Assembly: GCA_947359465.1 (NCBI GenBank)
Contig: OX375874.1
Location: forward strand, 97,529,441-97,593,440
DNA: 64,000 nt
From: Metellina segmentata
Taxonomy: Eukaryota > Arthropoda > Arachnida > Araneae > Tetragnathidae
Reading direction: 5' to 3'
Shown here: positions 24,313 to 36,490 of the stretch, piece after piece
Position numbering within the stretch: the first letter of the stretch is position 1
How the letters are laid out: the number at the start of each line of letters is the position of its first letter
Program-made: the position numbers and the translations under genes
Notes under the pieces: generated by a model
Told to the model about the DNA's origin: nothing
The model's database searches: none
What the model saw: the letters and a program-made list of their open reading frames with translations, nothing else

Positions 24313-25026
24313 CTTTATATGAACGGTGATAACTCAGTGATGAATTGATCTATTGTAATTATTTGTATCTATATGGGATGTTGGGGGGGTTTGATACTCA
24401 ATCAGATGGCGATGTTTTTATCCTCAATCAGAGTTATTAGTTAAGAAATGAATTTTCACTTGATTTTCAACTGTTGAAACTTCTGAAAAATATCTTTATT
24501 TTTTAATGCTTCATCAAGGGATGAAAAAAAATTGGAGAAAACACGTATTCTCTCAAAAAACTTGACTGAGAGTCAAAACATGAAGATACGATGAACACAT
24601 ATTTATACCAATATTTTAGGAATCTTTTTCGTGGAATTGTTCTTGGTACTTTCCCTTCGAGTATGATCCCGGACAGTCGCCTATGTCTTGCTCCAGTCGA
24701 AGTTATGGCTTAAAGCAAGTTAAAATTACAATATTAGTGGTCGCAGAGTTGAAGTTAAGTAGAATTGAGAATTTGCATTTAACTGAGATTTGTGATGCAA
24801 TTAATGGTCCTGTCGTGTCCTAACCCAAGTTTACCGGTGACAGTCCGATAATTGAACTTGCAAATGCTTAGGTCGAAGGGTGTTGATGAAGGGAATTGAA
24901 GTCGTAAACATCAGGATTCAAACGAAACACCACAAAAGGCGTTTAGGCCGACGTGGGAAAGTTGGAAATTGTATATGCAGAATAGCTCTAGGATTTTCAC
25001 TGTGCTTTTAACAGTAGGGTAATGAG

Positions 25027-25668
25027 TAGGGATACGACATCGATGTCAATGTTTTCAAGACATCGATGTTTTTAAAAAAAACATCGATGTATTGGGGTTG
25101 ATGTTTTTGTAACATCGATGCTTGTCGATGTTTTTACGTTATCGGTGTTTTATTTTTAAATGAAAAAAGTACCGTTATAAAAATTTTAAAAATAACCAAG
25201 TAGCATAATTTTCATAATCAGCTAACTGAACATACTTTTAGACCAAAGTGGTCAAGGGTGAATGGTCTGAAAAGTAAGGAGGCGACATCGATGTCGATGT
25301 TTTCAAAACATTGATGTTTTATAAAAAACATTCATGTTTTATAAAAAACATCGATGTATTGGAGCCGATGTCGTACCTTTAGTTGCTAAACCAGTTTTAA
25401 GAAATGTCAGAAAAAGTATAAATACACTGAATTTTAAAAACAATCGATGGTTTGGGGGCGATGCACTATCAACATCGATGTTTTAATTTTGAACATCGAT
25501 GTTTTGCTGTCAATGTCGCATCAATATTTTTTAAACAAGTTTTAAGAAATGGAGAAAAAGGTTTAAATACACTGAATTTTAAAAACATCGATTTTAATTT
25601 TGAACATCGATGTTTTGGGGGCGATGTATTATCAACATCGATGTTTTGTTGTCGATGTCGTAGCCCTA
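25027..25668. mobile_element. CATCGATG MITE, copy A
   Basis: The termini are inverted: TAGGGATACGACATCGATG and (right, complement) TAGGGCTACGACATCGAC. Flanking 8-bp near-duplicates are GTAATGAG (25019-25026) and GTAATAAG (25669-25676). The interior is dominated by repeated AACATCGATGTTTT words, a palindrome, in at least ten places. The 8-bp target site and TAGGG ends suggest hAT mobilisation. A second start-like TAAGGAGGCGACATCGATG lies internally at about 25277, so this may be a composite of two elements. Confidence 0.75.
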
Positions 25669-25769
25669 GTAATAAGGTGCTAGTGGCCTGAGTACTTTGT
25701 TTGGAACTTGAGTTAGCTTTTTGAAGAAACGTCGGAAAGATGATGTTCGTGTTCATTTTTGAGGACCGA

Positions 25770-26190
25770 ATGGATCATTTCCTTCCAAACATAAAAGAAA
25801 ATATCCACGATGTTACGAAATATACGATTTTGTACAGTCTGGAGTTTTTAAGATTGTTTGCACAAGTCGCGCGCGGTCCCAGACCTGACAACCGTATGTA
25901 ACGGTCGTGATAGTGATTTCTTTAGCTTATGGCGGGCATGAATGAATTCAATCATTGGCCACTTACAAGGCCCGAATTGATGGCCATTTGTGAAGCATGA
26001 CCAATAGGACGTGATAGTTTATGGATAAGGATTCTGTTTTCAACAGTGCTCTCGCGAGCAATGAGAGTTGATCAAGCACGGAGAGCCCGTTTCATGTGCT
26101 CGGCACAAATTAATTTAGAATTCAGAACATGTTCTATGTATTTCTACCTGTGAACCCAGTCAACAGGCGTGCCAATGAGAAGAGAGGTGT
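25770..26190 (-). pseudogene. jockey-like non-LTR retrotransposon RT C-terminal fragment
   Basis: Minus-strand translation in shifting frames gives the end of a reverse transcriptase. Fragments resemble a TYGCQVW-like block (around 25890), CANNLK, and IVDIF at the end, with an upstream block resembling the ALRALYPL region of jockey elements. Many stops and frame changes are present. Assignment is by pattern only. Confidence 0.5.
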
Positions 26191-26284
26191 TCAAATATTC
26201 TGGGTTTCATAGATCAAATTTATATCCTTTTTTGTCTGGAACAAATATAGTATTCGGAACGAATAGATCTAGGTGTGTAAATAA

Positions 26285-27401
26285 AGTAAATATTATAAAA
26301 GGAAGTGTTTGTCTGTTTTTTTCTGCACGTTTCCTGACGAATCTATGGCACTTACAGTAATGGGATTTAGCACACAAGTAGTCCGAATTTTGTGCAATTT
26401 TTGGGTCGCGGCGAATTTAAAATTCAATCTAGAACCTTTTAAAATGATTTTAATGAAATTTAATTATCATTGAATGCAACAGCATAAAAGATTCTAAATT
26501 TATTATTTTTGTTTCATTTTTCATTTTTTACGGAGGTAGGATTTTCCAGCAGACGATAAAAATATAATAACCTTTTAACTGGAGTTTAGTTCTTTATTTA
26601 CTTTTCTCCTAGACCGTTAAAGATAGAGTAACATTTTCAACGGATTTGAAATCTGCGGAAAATTTCACATTAGATCGATACCTAAAAATATGATTTTCTT
26701 TAAATAATTAAAAGAATTTAATTAAATATCTTTTACATTTTCTCACGAGAATGTGACGTCCTGCTAACATTCGCGTTGCAAAAATAAACAGATTACATTT
26801 CCTGCCCTTTAACTATTTCAGTGAAAAAAAGCAAAGAAATAAAAAATATTTTGGCTGGCATTATTTGTTCGTTTTTGTAAAATAGTGATCGTTAAAGATA
26901 CATTGAAAATTTCAACGGATTTGAAAACTGCAGAAAATTTGACACCAAATCAATACCTTATACGTTTGATTTTCTTTTAATAAATAATTTTTCAATAAAA
27001 TATTTATATGTTTCCAAAAGTACGTAGTCGCTAAAGATTTTATACGAAAAAAAAATGTATTGAATATGTTTTTTTTTTTTTTATAATTTGACATCACGCC
27101 GAATTCCGCAAAACATAGTTCATAATATTCATAATTTGGTTTGCTTTGCAAACCAAATTACAATTTGCAAGGAATTTTTTCCAATAGGCTACGGATTTCC
27201 ATTTGGTTTGCGAAGCAATCCAACATCACGGGCAACGCCATGATGGCTGTTATCCAACAGGCTACGAATTCCCATTTGGTTTGAAAAGCAAACATGTAGC
27301 AGCATTCGTAGCAATCACCCGGGGTTAGCGAGCAGTGGTCACACCTCATCACACGAAAAGAACTGTCACGGGCAACGCCGTGCTATCCACCCAATGGCTA
27401 G
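26285..27401 (+). mobile_element. Helitron-like non-autonomous element, plus-strand copy
   Basis: It has the same block order as 8717-9797: TATTATAAAAGGAAGTGTTT near the start, CTGACGAATCTATGGCACTT, two GGATTTGAAA(A/T)CTGC cores at about 26640 and 26915, GCGAAGCAATCCAAC blocks, CACGGGCAACGCCGTG (a perfect 5-bp-stem hairpin), and a terminal GGCTAG at 27401. Frames in it are not coding. Confidence 0.65.
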
Positions 27402-27539
27402 TAAAATATCTTTATAGATTTTGTTAGATGAACTAAGCTATAATTTTGAGGTTATTCGTGAATTTTATTTGCTTTCAGAATGGATTTAAATTATCCAGGG
27501 ACGAAATTAATTCCATGGAAAATTAAATTATCCAACACT

Positions 27540-27742
27540 CGTAACTTTGAACCACTGTCAGATGACGAAGTCAAAACTAAACTGGCACCCCTCCAAACTT
27601 CCACATCACACCAGCGTGAATATATCTAAGGCTACGACGTATTTGAAGTGCACCAGTCCCCCTTTGTACACTTTCTTTGGTTGGATTCGAACTCGCAACA
27701 CTCTAATGCGATGCTCTTCCAACCGAACTACAGCGGAACACT
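27540..27742 (-). repeat. tRNA-derived SINE, partial
   Basis: On the minus strand the head reads GTTCGGTTGGAAGAGCATCG (A-box side) and GTTGCGAGTTCGAATCCAAC (B box). The body ends at GGTTCAAAGTTACG. Confidence 0.65.
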
Positions 27743-28743
27743 AATTTAGGAACGAGGATCGCTGTAACTGGTGAGATGAAAGTTTACAGCATAATTATAC
27801 CGTCTATTTTATGACGTGTCACCCACATTATAGACGAGTTTTGCATAACCACGCCCGTAACAAACATTTGCATCAATATTTACGGGTTTCTAATTCATTG
27901 GCCCGTGTGCGTATTTCTAGAGCTGGCGCCGAACACACATGGAATGCAGTTCATTCGTTACAGTTAGTGTTTTCAATGGGGTTGAAAGGAAAGATCAGAA
28001 CCACAATGCGTTCAGATATCAGCAAAACCGATATTACTATCTAAAAATTTGCCACAAAACTGAAAAAAAAATGGATCCCTTAATAGTTTTAAAATTACAA
28101 AGAATGGAGAGATATTTTTTTACACTTCGATCCAAAAACGTTTTTAGCGCTCTCCGATAAACGCCAAAAGAGAAAATATTTCTGCAGAGTTTAAGGATTT
28201 AAAGCGGCCGCAAAACTCGAAAGCGATTTGAATCGCAACAGTCTCTAAGCTCCGCTATACATTTATAAAATGTATTTTTAGGATTCAAAAGCCGATTAGA
28301 AGAAAATCTCAGCGACTGTCAAAGGGTTTTAGGATTTCACTCTGGATTTTCCGAAGGACGGATGCAACAGGATTTACGTAAATTCGATTAGGGATTTTTG
28401 GAAGTCAAATATTTTGCTGTTTGCGCAAGAAATAGAAAACGTTCGTGCAAATGATTATGGCAATAAAATGTATGTACTGACCGTATTCCACTACAAGTAA
28501 AATAAATCGATTCCATCTCTAAAAAACTAAGATATTAAAAACAACTGTATATGTGTAATACAAAACTAATCTTACTGTTATGAAGCTGTTTTCTAGTTCA
28601 GTTCAGGCATTTCGCTCAAACCAATAGCCGGTTCCAAATGTCTCTTCCAATGGCGAGTATACCACCTCCGCATTCTTCTTACTGATGGAAATTTCTCCGT
28701 AGAATGACCTGCTCTGATCCTCTCTGCTTTTTACACACACACA
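27743..28743. other. 1 kb without a recognised gene
   Basis: No coding motif or transposon end identified. Confidence 0.4.
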
Positions 28744-29227
28744 TACACTACCCTACAATAGTGGACCGGACAGCAAGATGTGATGGTATAAGTGAAAGAA
28801 TGCATACTTTAAAAGGGGGCTGGTACCCAACGTGCTGCAATGACATTACCAAAACTTCTTGGCATACTTTCAACAAGGTTTCGATACACAACCATGGGTA
28901 TTTATGTCCAGAATGTCGCCAGCTCAGCTGTAGATTTCGGACAGGGTCCCCTGGTCCGTAAGAAATCTCGATACCACTGCTCGACAGAGGCTGCAACATG
29001 ACACGGAGCGTTGTCGTACTGGAAGTAACATGCGTCCATTCCATAAAATTGCCAGAGCGTAGGAAGAACCTGATTGTCTAAAATGTCCATGTAGGCGTCG
29101 GCGTTCAAATGACCAGAAACAATATGCAAAGATCCCAGGCCATGATGCCACGAAAAACACCCCCAAACAAGTAGTCGGATTTGATGTAAATCCGCTGGCG
29201 TCGGTTCTATTATTGTAGGGTAGCGTA
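28744..29227 (-). mobile_element. Tc1-like element, deletion derivative (family T2, copy 1)
   Basis: The inverted ends are TACACTACCCTACAATA and the complement of TACGCTACCCTACAATA. Reverse-strand coding remnants at 29129-28902 include FQYDNAPCHVAASV, the second catalytic aspartate region, followed directly by a segment normally lying further downstream. The DPNPIEH-type third motif has therefore been deleted. The same family is seen better preserved at 36491-37058. Confidence 0.75.
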
Positions 29228-29359
29228 CATTACATCTTTTAAATAATCCAAACTACATATCCATACAAAAAAACTAACGCTGAAATATCATTTTGTTGAT
29301 CGTAATATTTAAATCTACTCTTACTTGCGTCTGGCGCATCTAGTCCAATTTCGAACCTT

Positions 29360-29510
29360 GCGCCATAAAACCACAATTAACCAATTTCCGCGGTATCAAG
29401 GTTGGAAGAGTGGCTGACTAGCAACCGGAGGGATGCGAGTTCCAAACTCGTTTCAACCAAAGACCATTTCAGGGGTTGGACATATCTCACGTGAGAACAC
29501 CATCAAACGA
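29360..29510 (+). repeat. SINE head with GCGCCATAAAACC motif
   Basis: TTGCGCCATAAAACCACAA precedes a tRNA-like head (GAGTGGCTGACTAGCAACCG, GCGAGTTCCAAACTC). The same GCGCCATAAAAC motif occurs at about 45450. Confidence 0.5.
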
Positions 29511-29954
29511 AAGCCCGCAGATACGGCTTAGAAACGAGCATATTGTTCAAAGTTTTTGAAGAAGGCCCTGCAAGTTGTGACACTTTGAATTCGCTTTTCG
29601 AAAGAATTTCACAGAAAGGATCACGCGATTTCGCACTTTCATTCTCAGACTTCCCGATGTAGTCGTACTACGGCTTTCCCTTTATACGCAGGACTAAACA
29701 AGCACGTCTAATAGCTGAAAGAATCCCAGGAAAGTACTATTGACTTTGTCGCACATCACACGCATAATGACTAAATAAACACATTCTGTGATTCACGAAA
29801 ATCCTAGGAAAGATTCTTTTGGTCAAGAAGGCCAAGTCGCCCTGGGAAGATGGCAGGCTATAAAACGGGAAGATACGTGTGAACCGATCAGAAGGTTAAA
29901 GTGTTGTCAAATCTAAATTATGAATTTCAACAACTTTTCTTATACCTTCCAAAA

Positions 29955-30225
29955 ATTGTCATTTGACCGTGGTTCAAAATTACGTGGTGGTGTCCTCGGT
30001 ACCGTCGTCAATAGCTCGTTGTGTTGCTCTAGTGCGACGTTAATGAAAATTACCATTACCATCCTTCCAAAAAAGATTTATCCCGGACCGTCGTTAATAG
30101 CTCGTTGTGTTGTTCTAGTACGACGTTAATTAAAATTAACATTAACATCCTTCCAAAAAAGCGTCTTAGGGGATTTATTCCGGACCGTCGTCAATAGCTC
30201 GTTGTGTTGCTCTAGTACGACGTGA
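29955..30225 (+). repeat. SINE with its 3' tail tandemly triplicated
   Basis: The SINE body (TTTGACCGTGGTTCAAAATT) is followed by three consecutive tail units, each with AATAGCTCGTTGTGTTG. The units are joined by ATCCTTCCAAAAAAG spacers at about 30060 and 30150. Confidence 0.65.
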
Positions 30226-30834
30226 GAGTAACACTAAGGTCCACACAATAAACCCACAGTTCCTCTAATTGAATCATTGCATCCAATTCAAAACATATTC
30301 ATTATAGAAGACAGTTCCAATTTATTTTTTCCAAAGTGCACTGAAGTCACTACAGAGCTTAGTTTTCCTTTCATGAGGTTCTACCTTTTGTGTGTTTTTC
30401 ATTCTTCATTTAATTTTTATATATTTTATTTCCTTGGATCGGCCACGGAGCCCCAGGGAATGTCTTTTGGGGAAGCCGAGGTTAGGAACCACCGACACAG
30501 ACATTCCTTTTTTTTAATCAGCAGTTTGATGAGCTTTGGGAGAGGATGCTTACTCAATCGCTCTTCTCGGCTGACAAAGAAACAACTCCACACAATGGGT
30601 CGCACTTGATTAGCCGCGGGGGTGTCTCTGGAGGATATGTCCTCTACTGGGCCGCGGTGGTTGCAGAATGACCGACCTGAGGTAGACAATAGGTGGATCG
30701 AAGTGTTTTCGGACTTTTATCTCACTTTTTCTTTTGGGCAAAATGGAATGGACACGAGATCGGGATGACATCGAGAGTCGTCAACGATGTTTTCTTATAC
30801 ACTTCTCATCTAGAAGGCAGGCAGGTAGTTAATT
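30226..30834. other. no gene recognised
   Basis: A 110-codon open stretch at 30277-30609 has no family resemblance and overlaps an equally long reverse frame. I do not call it a gene. Confidence 0.35.
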
Positions 30835-30927
30835 AACGTGGCACTGGAGCAACACAACGGGCTAGTGGCAACAGTCTAAGATCCATACCAAAGGGAAAGT
30901 TCCAAGGACAACGCCTTGTAATTTTAA
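30835..30927 (-). repeat. SINE tail fragment
   Basis: GCAACACAACGGGCTAGTGG and GGAAAGTTCCAAGGACAACG on the minus strand. It is truncated where the piggyBac-type MITE begins. Confidence 0.55.
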
Positions 30928-31181
30928 CCTTTACGCTGCGGCGCATAGATTTTTTTCAATCGTCTCCAGGAACGGCTCCTTTGTGTGCATGTCCGACCCC
31001 CTTAACTAATTACCTAACTTGAGCGATAGAGCCTTGAGTGGCATTGATGACTGACGCTTTCCTTTCGTAGTATTGTGTGGAATATATCACCAGAGCGACC
31101 TTCTGCCTTTCTCCCAAAGCGTTTCACACCTCACGGTCGACAGGGTAGGGTACCGAACGAAAGGAGGGATCCTCTAGGACA
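30928..31181. mobile_element. piggyBac-type MITE, truncated by a hAT insertion
   Basis: It starts TTTTAACCTTTACGCTGCGG, matching the family end. It carries GCATGTCCGACCCCCTTAAC and AACGAAAGGAGGGATCCTCT as at 6.4-6.6 kb. It stops where a hAT terminus begins at 31182. Confidence 0.65.
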
Positions 31182-31920
31182 GTGGTTCCCAAAGTGGTCC
31201 CTACGGACCCCCAGGGGTCTGTGGCACATAAATTAAAATTAATTTGGGGGTGCATGAACAACGTCGGGGGTCAGCGAAAGGTTTGATAGGAAGTAAAATA
31301 ATCGTGACCCATTTTCATTATTGTGAAAACAAAAATAAATAGCAATAAATATAAATTCGTAGCGATTTTTACATCCTGAGAACAGAAATAAATTGTTTTA
31401 TTTTCTTATATCTTACTAGCAAAATACCCGACCTTACTCGGTTTGAATTGGTTTACTCTAGATTGAAGAGATAATCAAATTATACAATGACTTACGTTTT
31501 TTGTAGAATAAAAATTTATTTTAACATCTTTCGCCATCTTTATATTTTCTACAACTTACTTTGGACACAAATCCTACACATGCATATCCATTCATGTAAT
31601 ACATTTCACATACATCTTACAAATGCTGTATGACAAAGCTACAAAATGACGAAAGGTGATACTAAGGTTACTACTATAAAAGACGATTTATAGGAAGATT
31701 TGGAATTCCCTTTCTTAAGTTCTTTTCATGTTCAACTCAATTAATTAAAATTACGATTTACGGCGAGTGCTCTCGCACTCATAGTCAACAAAACAATATT
31801 TTTTTACTTGTGGCACTCTTGCCTCCGGTATGCGACATTGTGAAATTTTGCAATCTTCTCCTGTCATTATTACAACAAATTTTTTAATTTTGGAAAAAGT
31901 TCCAGTTTGGATTAATAAAC

Positions 31921-32146
31921 ATTATTATTCTTTCAATAACGGCATTATTCTTTAAATAACGGCATTATTCTTTAAAATAACGGCATTATTCTTTAAATAA
32001 CGGCATTATTCTTTAAATCACGGCATTATTCTTTAAATCACGGCATTATTCTTTAAATCACGGCATTATTCTTTAAATAACGGCATTATTCTTTAAATAA
32101 CGGCATTATTCTTTAAATAACGGCATTATTCTTTCAATAATGGCAT
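31921..32146. repeat. 20-bp tandem array, about 10 full units
   Basis: The unit is CGGCATTATTCTTTAAATAA. Ten full units run from 31940 to 32140, one of 21 bp (31960-31980), with degenerate partial units at each side. Three to four consecutive units carry ATCA instead of ATAA at the end, so variants are clustered, consistent with local unit expansion. Confidence 0.92.
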
Positions 32147-33002
32147 AACTACACTTAAAATTTACTGAAAATTTATACTGACTTACCTAACATTTTTAAG
32201 TCTAATACTTTGTGGTGCTGTTGCGTGTGATGAGAAGGAAAACACATTTATTAAAATAATAAATATTTAAAACTGGAAACAGCGAAGTAAAACAAAATGA
32301 AAGATGTCGAAAAAAATTGTTCTAAAGATATTAATTTGTGATTCAATTTTATCTCTTGATCTCGCACAGTTGCCACAACTTACAACTAAAAGTGTACAAA
32401 ATTTAGAAATGTAAAATTAATTCAGAGCGAAAGAACCAGAAAAAATATCACTGCTCGCGCGATCTTGTTCATTCTCATTTCATTGAAAAATATCGTCTGT
32501 CCCAAATATTCGGAAATCGTTTTCATTGCGCAAAGAATAAAAATAAGACTCGAAATAAATAAAGTATCAGAGATGAAATTCCATAAAAAAAAAAAAAATT
32601 GAAGAATAATTACTTTTTCAGCAGTACTGGTAAAGCAATCGAAGTAATCGTAATATTCAATAGACATTCCAATTTTTCCAAAACTACCAAATTATGGTTG
32701 ATTTAAGTATACTTACTCAGGTGTTTTAGCATGAACCTCAACTAAATATAACAATAAAGAAATGTTTAATATTGCGTTCACTAAACTAATAGATAATGTA
32801 TAAAATAAAATACAATGCAATCAAATATCTGTAATACAATTCATGTGATGTCTACACAAACACAAAATCGAGCATAGAACAGAAAGACGGACAGACAGAC
32901 TTTCGCAACCAATACCACTCACTAAATGAAGATAAGTACTCACTGTATGCAAATTTTCATGAAAATATCTTAAACCGCGTGGACGTGTATAGGGCACAAC
33001 AT

Positions 33003-33050
33003 ACAGACAGACAGACAGACAGACAGACGGACAGACAGACAGACAGACAC
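33003..33050. repeat. (GACA)n microsatellite
   Basis: ACAGACAGACAGACAGACAG-type array with a single GACG interruption. Confidence 0.9.
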
Positions 33051-33394
33051 CAAACGGAAAAAAGGCGGATTCGGCATCAGAAGGGTCCAAAACGGATAGA
33101 AAACTTGAGATGGGTCGAAAATATTGAATGTACAAACAAACACTCCATTCTTATTTATATAGATAAATTTGTGTCTTTTTACTAATAATAACAGTATGAT
33201 ATGAGACGATGAAAAAATACAGATAATATATTCATAGTGTTGAATATTTAAAATGTGACTTTATTCCGTTATCACGAAATAGTACTTTACCTGTATGCCT
33301 TCTCTATGCAATAAAACTTCGTCAAACTAATCAATGAAACTTTTTAAGCTTAAAGAACATTTGACAAAAGTCCATAGCGACAAAAAAAGATAAA

Positions 33395-34895
33395 GATTTA
33401 ACTTTTTTAAAACAGTCAAATAAAAATATTTTAAAACACCGTCATTGCGACAAATCTGAGCGAGACGACGATGGACTGCGTGCTTCTTATAACATTTCTT
33501 TACTGATTGCAAAGTCCGAAAAGCCGCACACCATTGGTAAAGAACGTATAATACCAGCAGTAATTAAGGTAATACGCACCGTGCCGCATACACCAGTTTT
33601 CGATATTCTAAGAATTTCACTGAGTAATAATACAGTACAAAGAAGGATTGACAAAATGGCTCAGTGCGTAGAAAATTCTTTATGTGAATACTTAAAAACA
33701 TCTGAATTCTCTCTATACAGCTTGACGCGGCAACTTTACTAGGAAACGAAGCTTTACTTTTAACTTTGTGAGATTTATAAAAGAAAATTTTTTCCAAGAA
33801 TATTGTTATTTATCAAATGTTTGGAAACAGATACGAAAGGTGAAGCAATATTTAATGAATCAAAAATATTTTTTCATTTAAAAACTATACCCTTGAGTAA
33901 TATCCTGTCCATTGCTAATGACGGTGTTCCGACAATGGTAGGACAACACCGAGACTTTCTGGTATACTTAAAACGAGCTATACTGGATGTATTATCTGTA
34001 CATTGGTCATTCTTCGACAACATTTAGTCGCCCAAAAAATTGAGTAAACGCTTTCATGGCTCACTAGATTATGTCATTAATAGAGTTAATAAAGTCAAAA
34101 GGAATACCTTAAATGAAAAATTATTTGCTCAACTTTTCTTAGAAAATGATGATTATAACAGTTTACTAATTAGCCTGGATGTTCGTTGGTTATGTAAAAG
34201 TGCATGTTAGGATCGATTTTATGCACTCTTTGATTCATTTTTGGAATTCCTGGAAAGTAAAGACAATGATTACCGGTTCTATTTAATGAAATCAAAAATG
34301 ACATAGCTTATAGTACTCACTTATTTGCCAAATTTAATGAAACCAATTTGAAGCTATGAGGTGAATTAAATTTAATCAAAATTAAAAGTATAATATCTGC
34401 GTTTGTTACAAAACTTTTTTCAAAATAACTAGGGGAGAGAAGAATATTCTCAGTTTCAAATCTTTCAAAATTGCAAAAACGAGATGTCAACACTTAACGG
34501 TTCTTTATTCTGGCCTCAGCCAAAGATTTTAAGACGTTTTACACATGATTATCCCGGATTGATTGTTGGACCCTTTTGCAAGTAGACCCACAAACTCAAA
34601 TGAATCCATACTAATACAGGAGCAATCTATTGAATTATTCACAAATGAGGAGCCGAAACCAATGTTTGAACAAGGGTACCACAAATTCTCGTTACAAAAC
34701 TGATACAATTTTATATCCTGCATTATGAGTTAATGTACAGAAGTTGTTAATTGCTTTCCAGTCTTCCTATTTGGTAGAACGTGGATTTAGTGCAGTTATG
34801 AGCTTCATCACGAAAAAAAACTGACAGAAAATTAGTGCCTGTAAAGACTTACAAATGTTACTCACCAAGAGCCTAACATATATATAATCTCATAT
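33395..34895 (+). pseudogene. hAT transposase pseudogene (ZBED5/FAM200-like lineage)
   Basis: Forward-strand fragments follow hAT order: an N-terminal KPHTIGKERIIPAVI-like block (about 33520), IFNESKIFFHLKTIPLSNIL (about 33850), a NDGVPTMVGQHRDFL block equivalent to the TDGAPAM catalytic motif, a DVRWLCKSAC block near 34180, FFALF/DSFLEFLESKD near 34230, and a C-terminal SYLVERGFSAVMS dimerisation motif near 34768. TAG, frameshifts and deletions interrupt it repeatedly. The aspartate of TDGAP is present as NDGVP. Confidence 0.8.
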
Positions 34896-34959
34896 CATCG
34901 CATCAGATTCACCCATCTCATTAAAAAAAAAATTAATTTAAAACAAAATTTATAATTTT

Positions 34960-35175
34960 AATAAATACTAGTATTTTAGTAAATATATAGTAGTAGTAGA
35001 GTATTTACTCTCTAAAATACTACCACTACTACTATTTATTTATTACTACTATATGTATTACAGTAGTAGTATTTTAGTAAATTCTCCCTATTTAGTAGAT
35101 AGACTCCCTATTAGATTTCAATAAATACTTATTTTAATAAATACTACAATAAAATTATAGAAAATTTATATTTCA
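34960..35175. repeat. AT-rich inverted-repeat patch
   Basis: Short words AATACTA, TAGTAGTAG and their complements alternate (for example TAGTAGTAGAGTATTTACTC against AATACTACCACTACTACTA), which would fold into hairpins. It lies just downstream of the hAT remnant. Confidence 0.6.
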
Positions 35176-35329
35176 ATAAATAAATACCATTCAAGATGTC
35201 ACAAGCGTTTTTTGTCCTAATGCCTTTGGAACCATGCCAATTTTTCGTATTCAAGTGTACTTTGATTTACGTTGTTGATTAGTATGACTTTCATGATAGC
35301 GATTTAAACTTTTTCACGGGCAAAGACTA

Positions 35330-35655
35330 TCTGAGGTTTTCTATCTTCGCGATCGATAAAAATACAGTACAAATTTCAACAGATTGAAAATCTGTGGAAC
35401 TCATTGTTAAAATTATTGTTTTATCTTATTAATGTTTTAAGTATTAGTAAGATTTAATGTGTCCAGCCAATTTTTAAATTTTAATCTAAAATATTTTTTA
35501 ATTAATTTATTGGCATTACGGCGTTGCTTGTGGTGTTGGTTTGCGCGGCAAACCAAATGGGAATGCGTTGCAATTGGCAAACGCTCAGTGGTTCACACGT
35601 GATCACACGAAAAGAACTGTCACGGGCAACGCCGTGCTGGCCACGCAGTGGCTAG
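35330..35655 (+). mobile_element. Helitron-like element, short 3' copy
   Basis: The core motif remnant (TTCAACAGATTGAAAATCTG) is at about 35374. Then come GGTTTGCGCGGCAAACCAAA and TCACACGAAAAGAACTGTCA, then CACGGGCAACGCCGTG and a terminal CACGCAGTGGCTAG at 35655. Confidence 0.6.
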
Positions 35656-36360
35656 TATAAAATAAACAGCGCTTCATCTTCCACTTGCATGAAAGCAAGC
35701 AGAAATGCTCACCTGAGCGCATTCCAGTTGTTTCACTCCAAAATAGCCGCGTTTCCAACTCCCATCGAAGCCAAAAAGAAATCGATTTCCAAACAAACCG
35801 GGCTCAAAAATGCCCGAAGACACCTGGGAGACGAGACAATTCATTTTCCAGATTGTTCCTCGACACACTGAGAAAATGTTCGAAACGGCCTTTATTTTAA
35901 GGACCCCGCGGGACTCCCTCCCGACAGTCTTCCATTTCCAATTCCGATAAGCCCCTCACATTGTTGCCGTTCTTTGTTCTGCTCGTTGTCGAATGTCGCC
36001 GCGGGTGACTGCGTTCTTCCCGACACGTTAATAGGACCGTCGCTGCATAATGCCAAGCGATTTTTCCCACGGAACCTGGCATGGCACCGCGTGGAACGAC
36101 GTCACTGCAAATTTAAATGGAAAGATTCATTAACAGTTACGAAAGAGATGTTAATCGGTTTTCCAAAAATAACCCTTTCGAAATTGGATTCGAGAATGTG
36201 ATCGTATGCGTTCTCCGGGGCATAATTAGCACACTCGTTGCAGACAGAAAAAGTAAACAGGGAGATGAAATCAAGTCCGCTTGCTCGAATTTGAAAGAAG
36301 CTATTTGAGAAATAACGTTACGATACGATTTGCAATTTTTTTCTAAAATCCTCCAATTGG
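35656..36360. other. no gene recognised
   Basis: Less AT-rich than its surroundings. A 75-codon frame at 35974-36201 shows no motif. I cannot exclude an exon here. Confidence 0.3.
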
Positions 36361-36490
36361 TTATCTAGTTACCAAATGGTTATATCTCGTCCACCATTTG
36401 CCTACGATGAGTGAGATCCAATGACCAATTTTACTAATGACGAGATATTTAGTGTATGAGAAGCAAGTCCATGTCCTCGTAACGACGATA

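Larger units (their letters stand above)
31418..33175 (+). mobile_element. inserted repeat of uncertain class (ACTAGCAAAATACCCG start, GACA array, TTATATAGAT end)
   Basis: It begins ACTAGCAAAATACCCGACC and ends TTATTTATATAGATAAAT after a (GACA)n array (33003-33050) and GGATTCGGCATCAGAAGG. I have a memory of similar start and end phrases in repeats of other animal genomes but cannot assign the class. It contains the 20-bp tandem array at 31921-32146. No open frame of note is present. Confidence 0.45.
31182..34910 (+). mobile_element. hAT element (ZBED5-like) interrupted by another repeat
   Basis: The left terminus is CAGTGGTTCCCAAAGTGG at 31182, a standard hAT start. Transposase-derived sequence resumes at about 33395 and runs to about 34895. 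The intervening 31418-33175 carries a different repeat that starts ACTAGCAAAATACCCGACC. I could not find the right terminus, so the end is approximate. Confidence 0.6.

Noticed and set aside
30277..30689. Open frames of 110 and 87 codons on opposite strands
   Set aside because: They overlap antiparallel, show no motif or splice context, and their lengths are not exceptional for the window.
31921..32146. CRISPR array
   Set aside because: The units are directly contiguous with no spacers, and the genome is eukaryotic.
35974..36308. Host exon in the less AT-rich 35.7-36.3 kb block
   Set aside because: No motif, and frames are short and overlapping. Left as unassigned.
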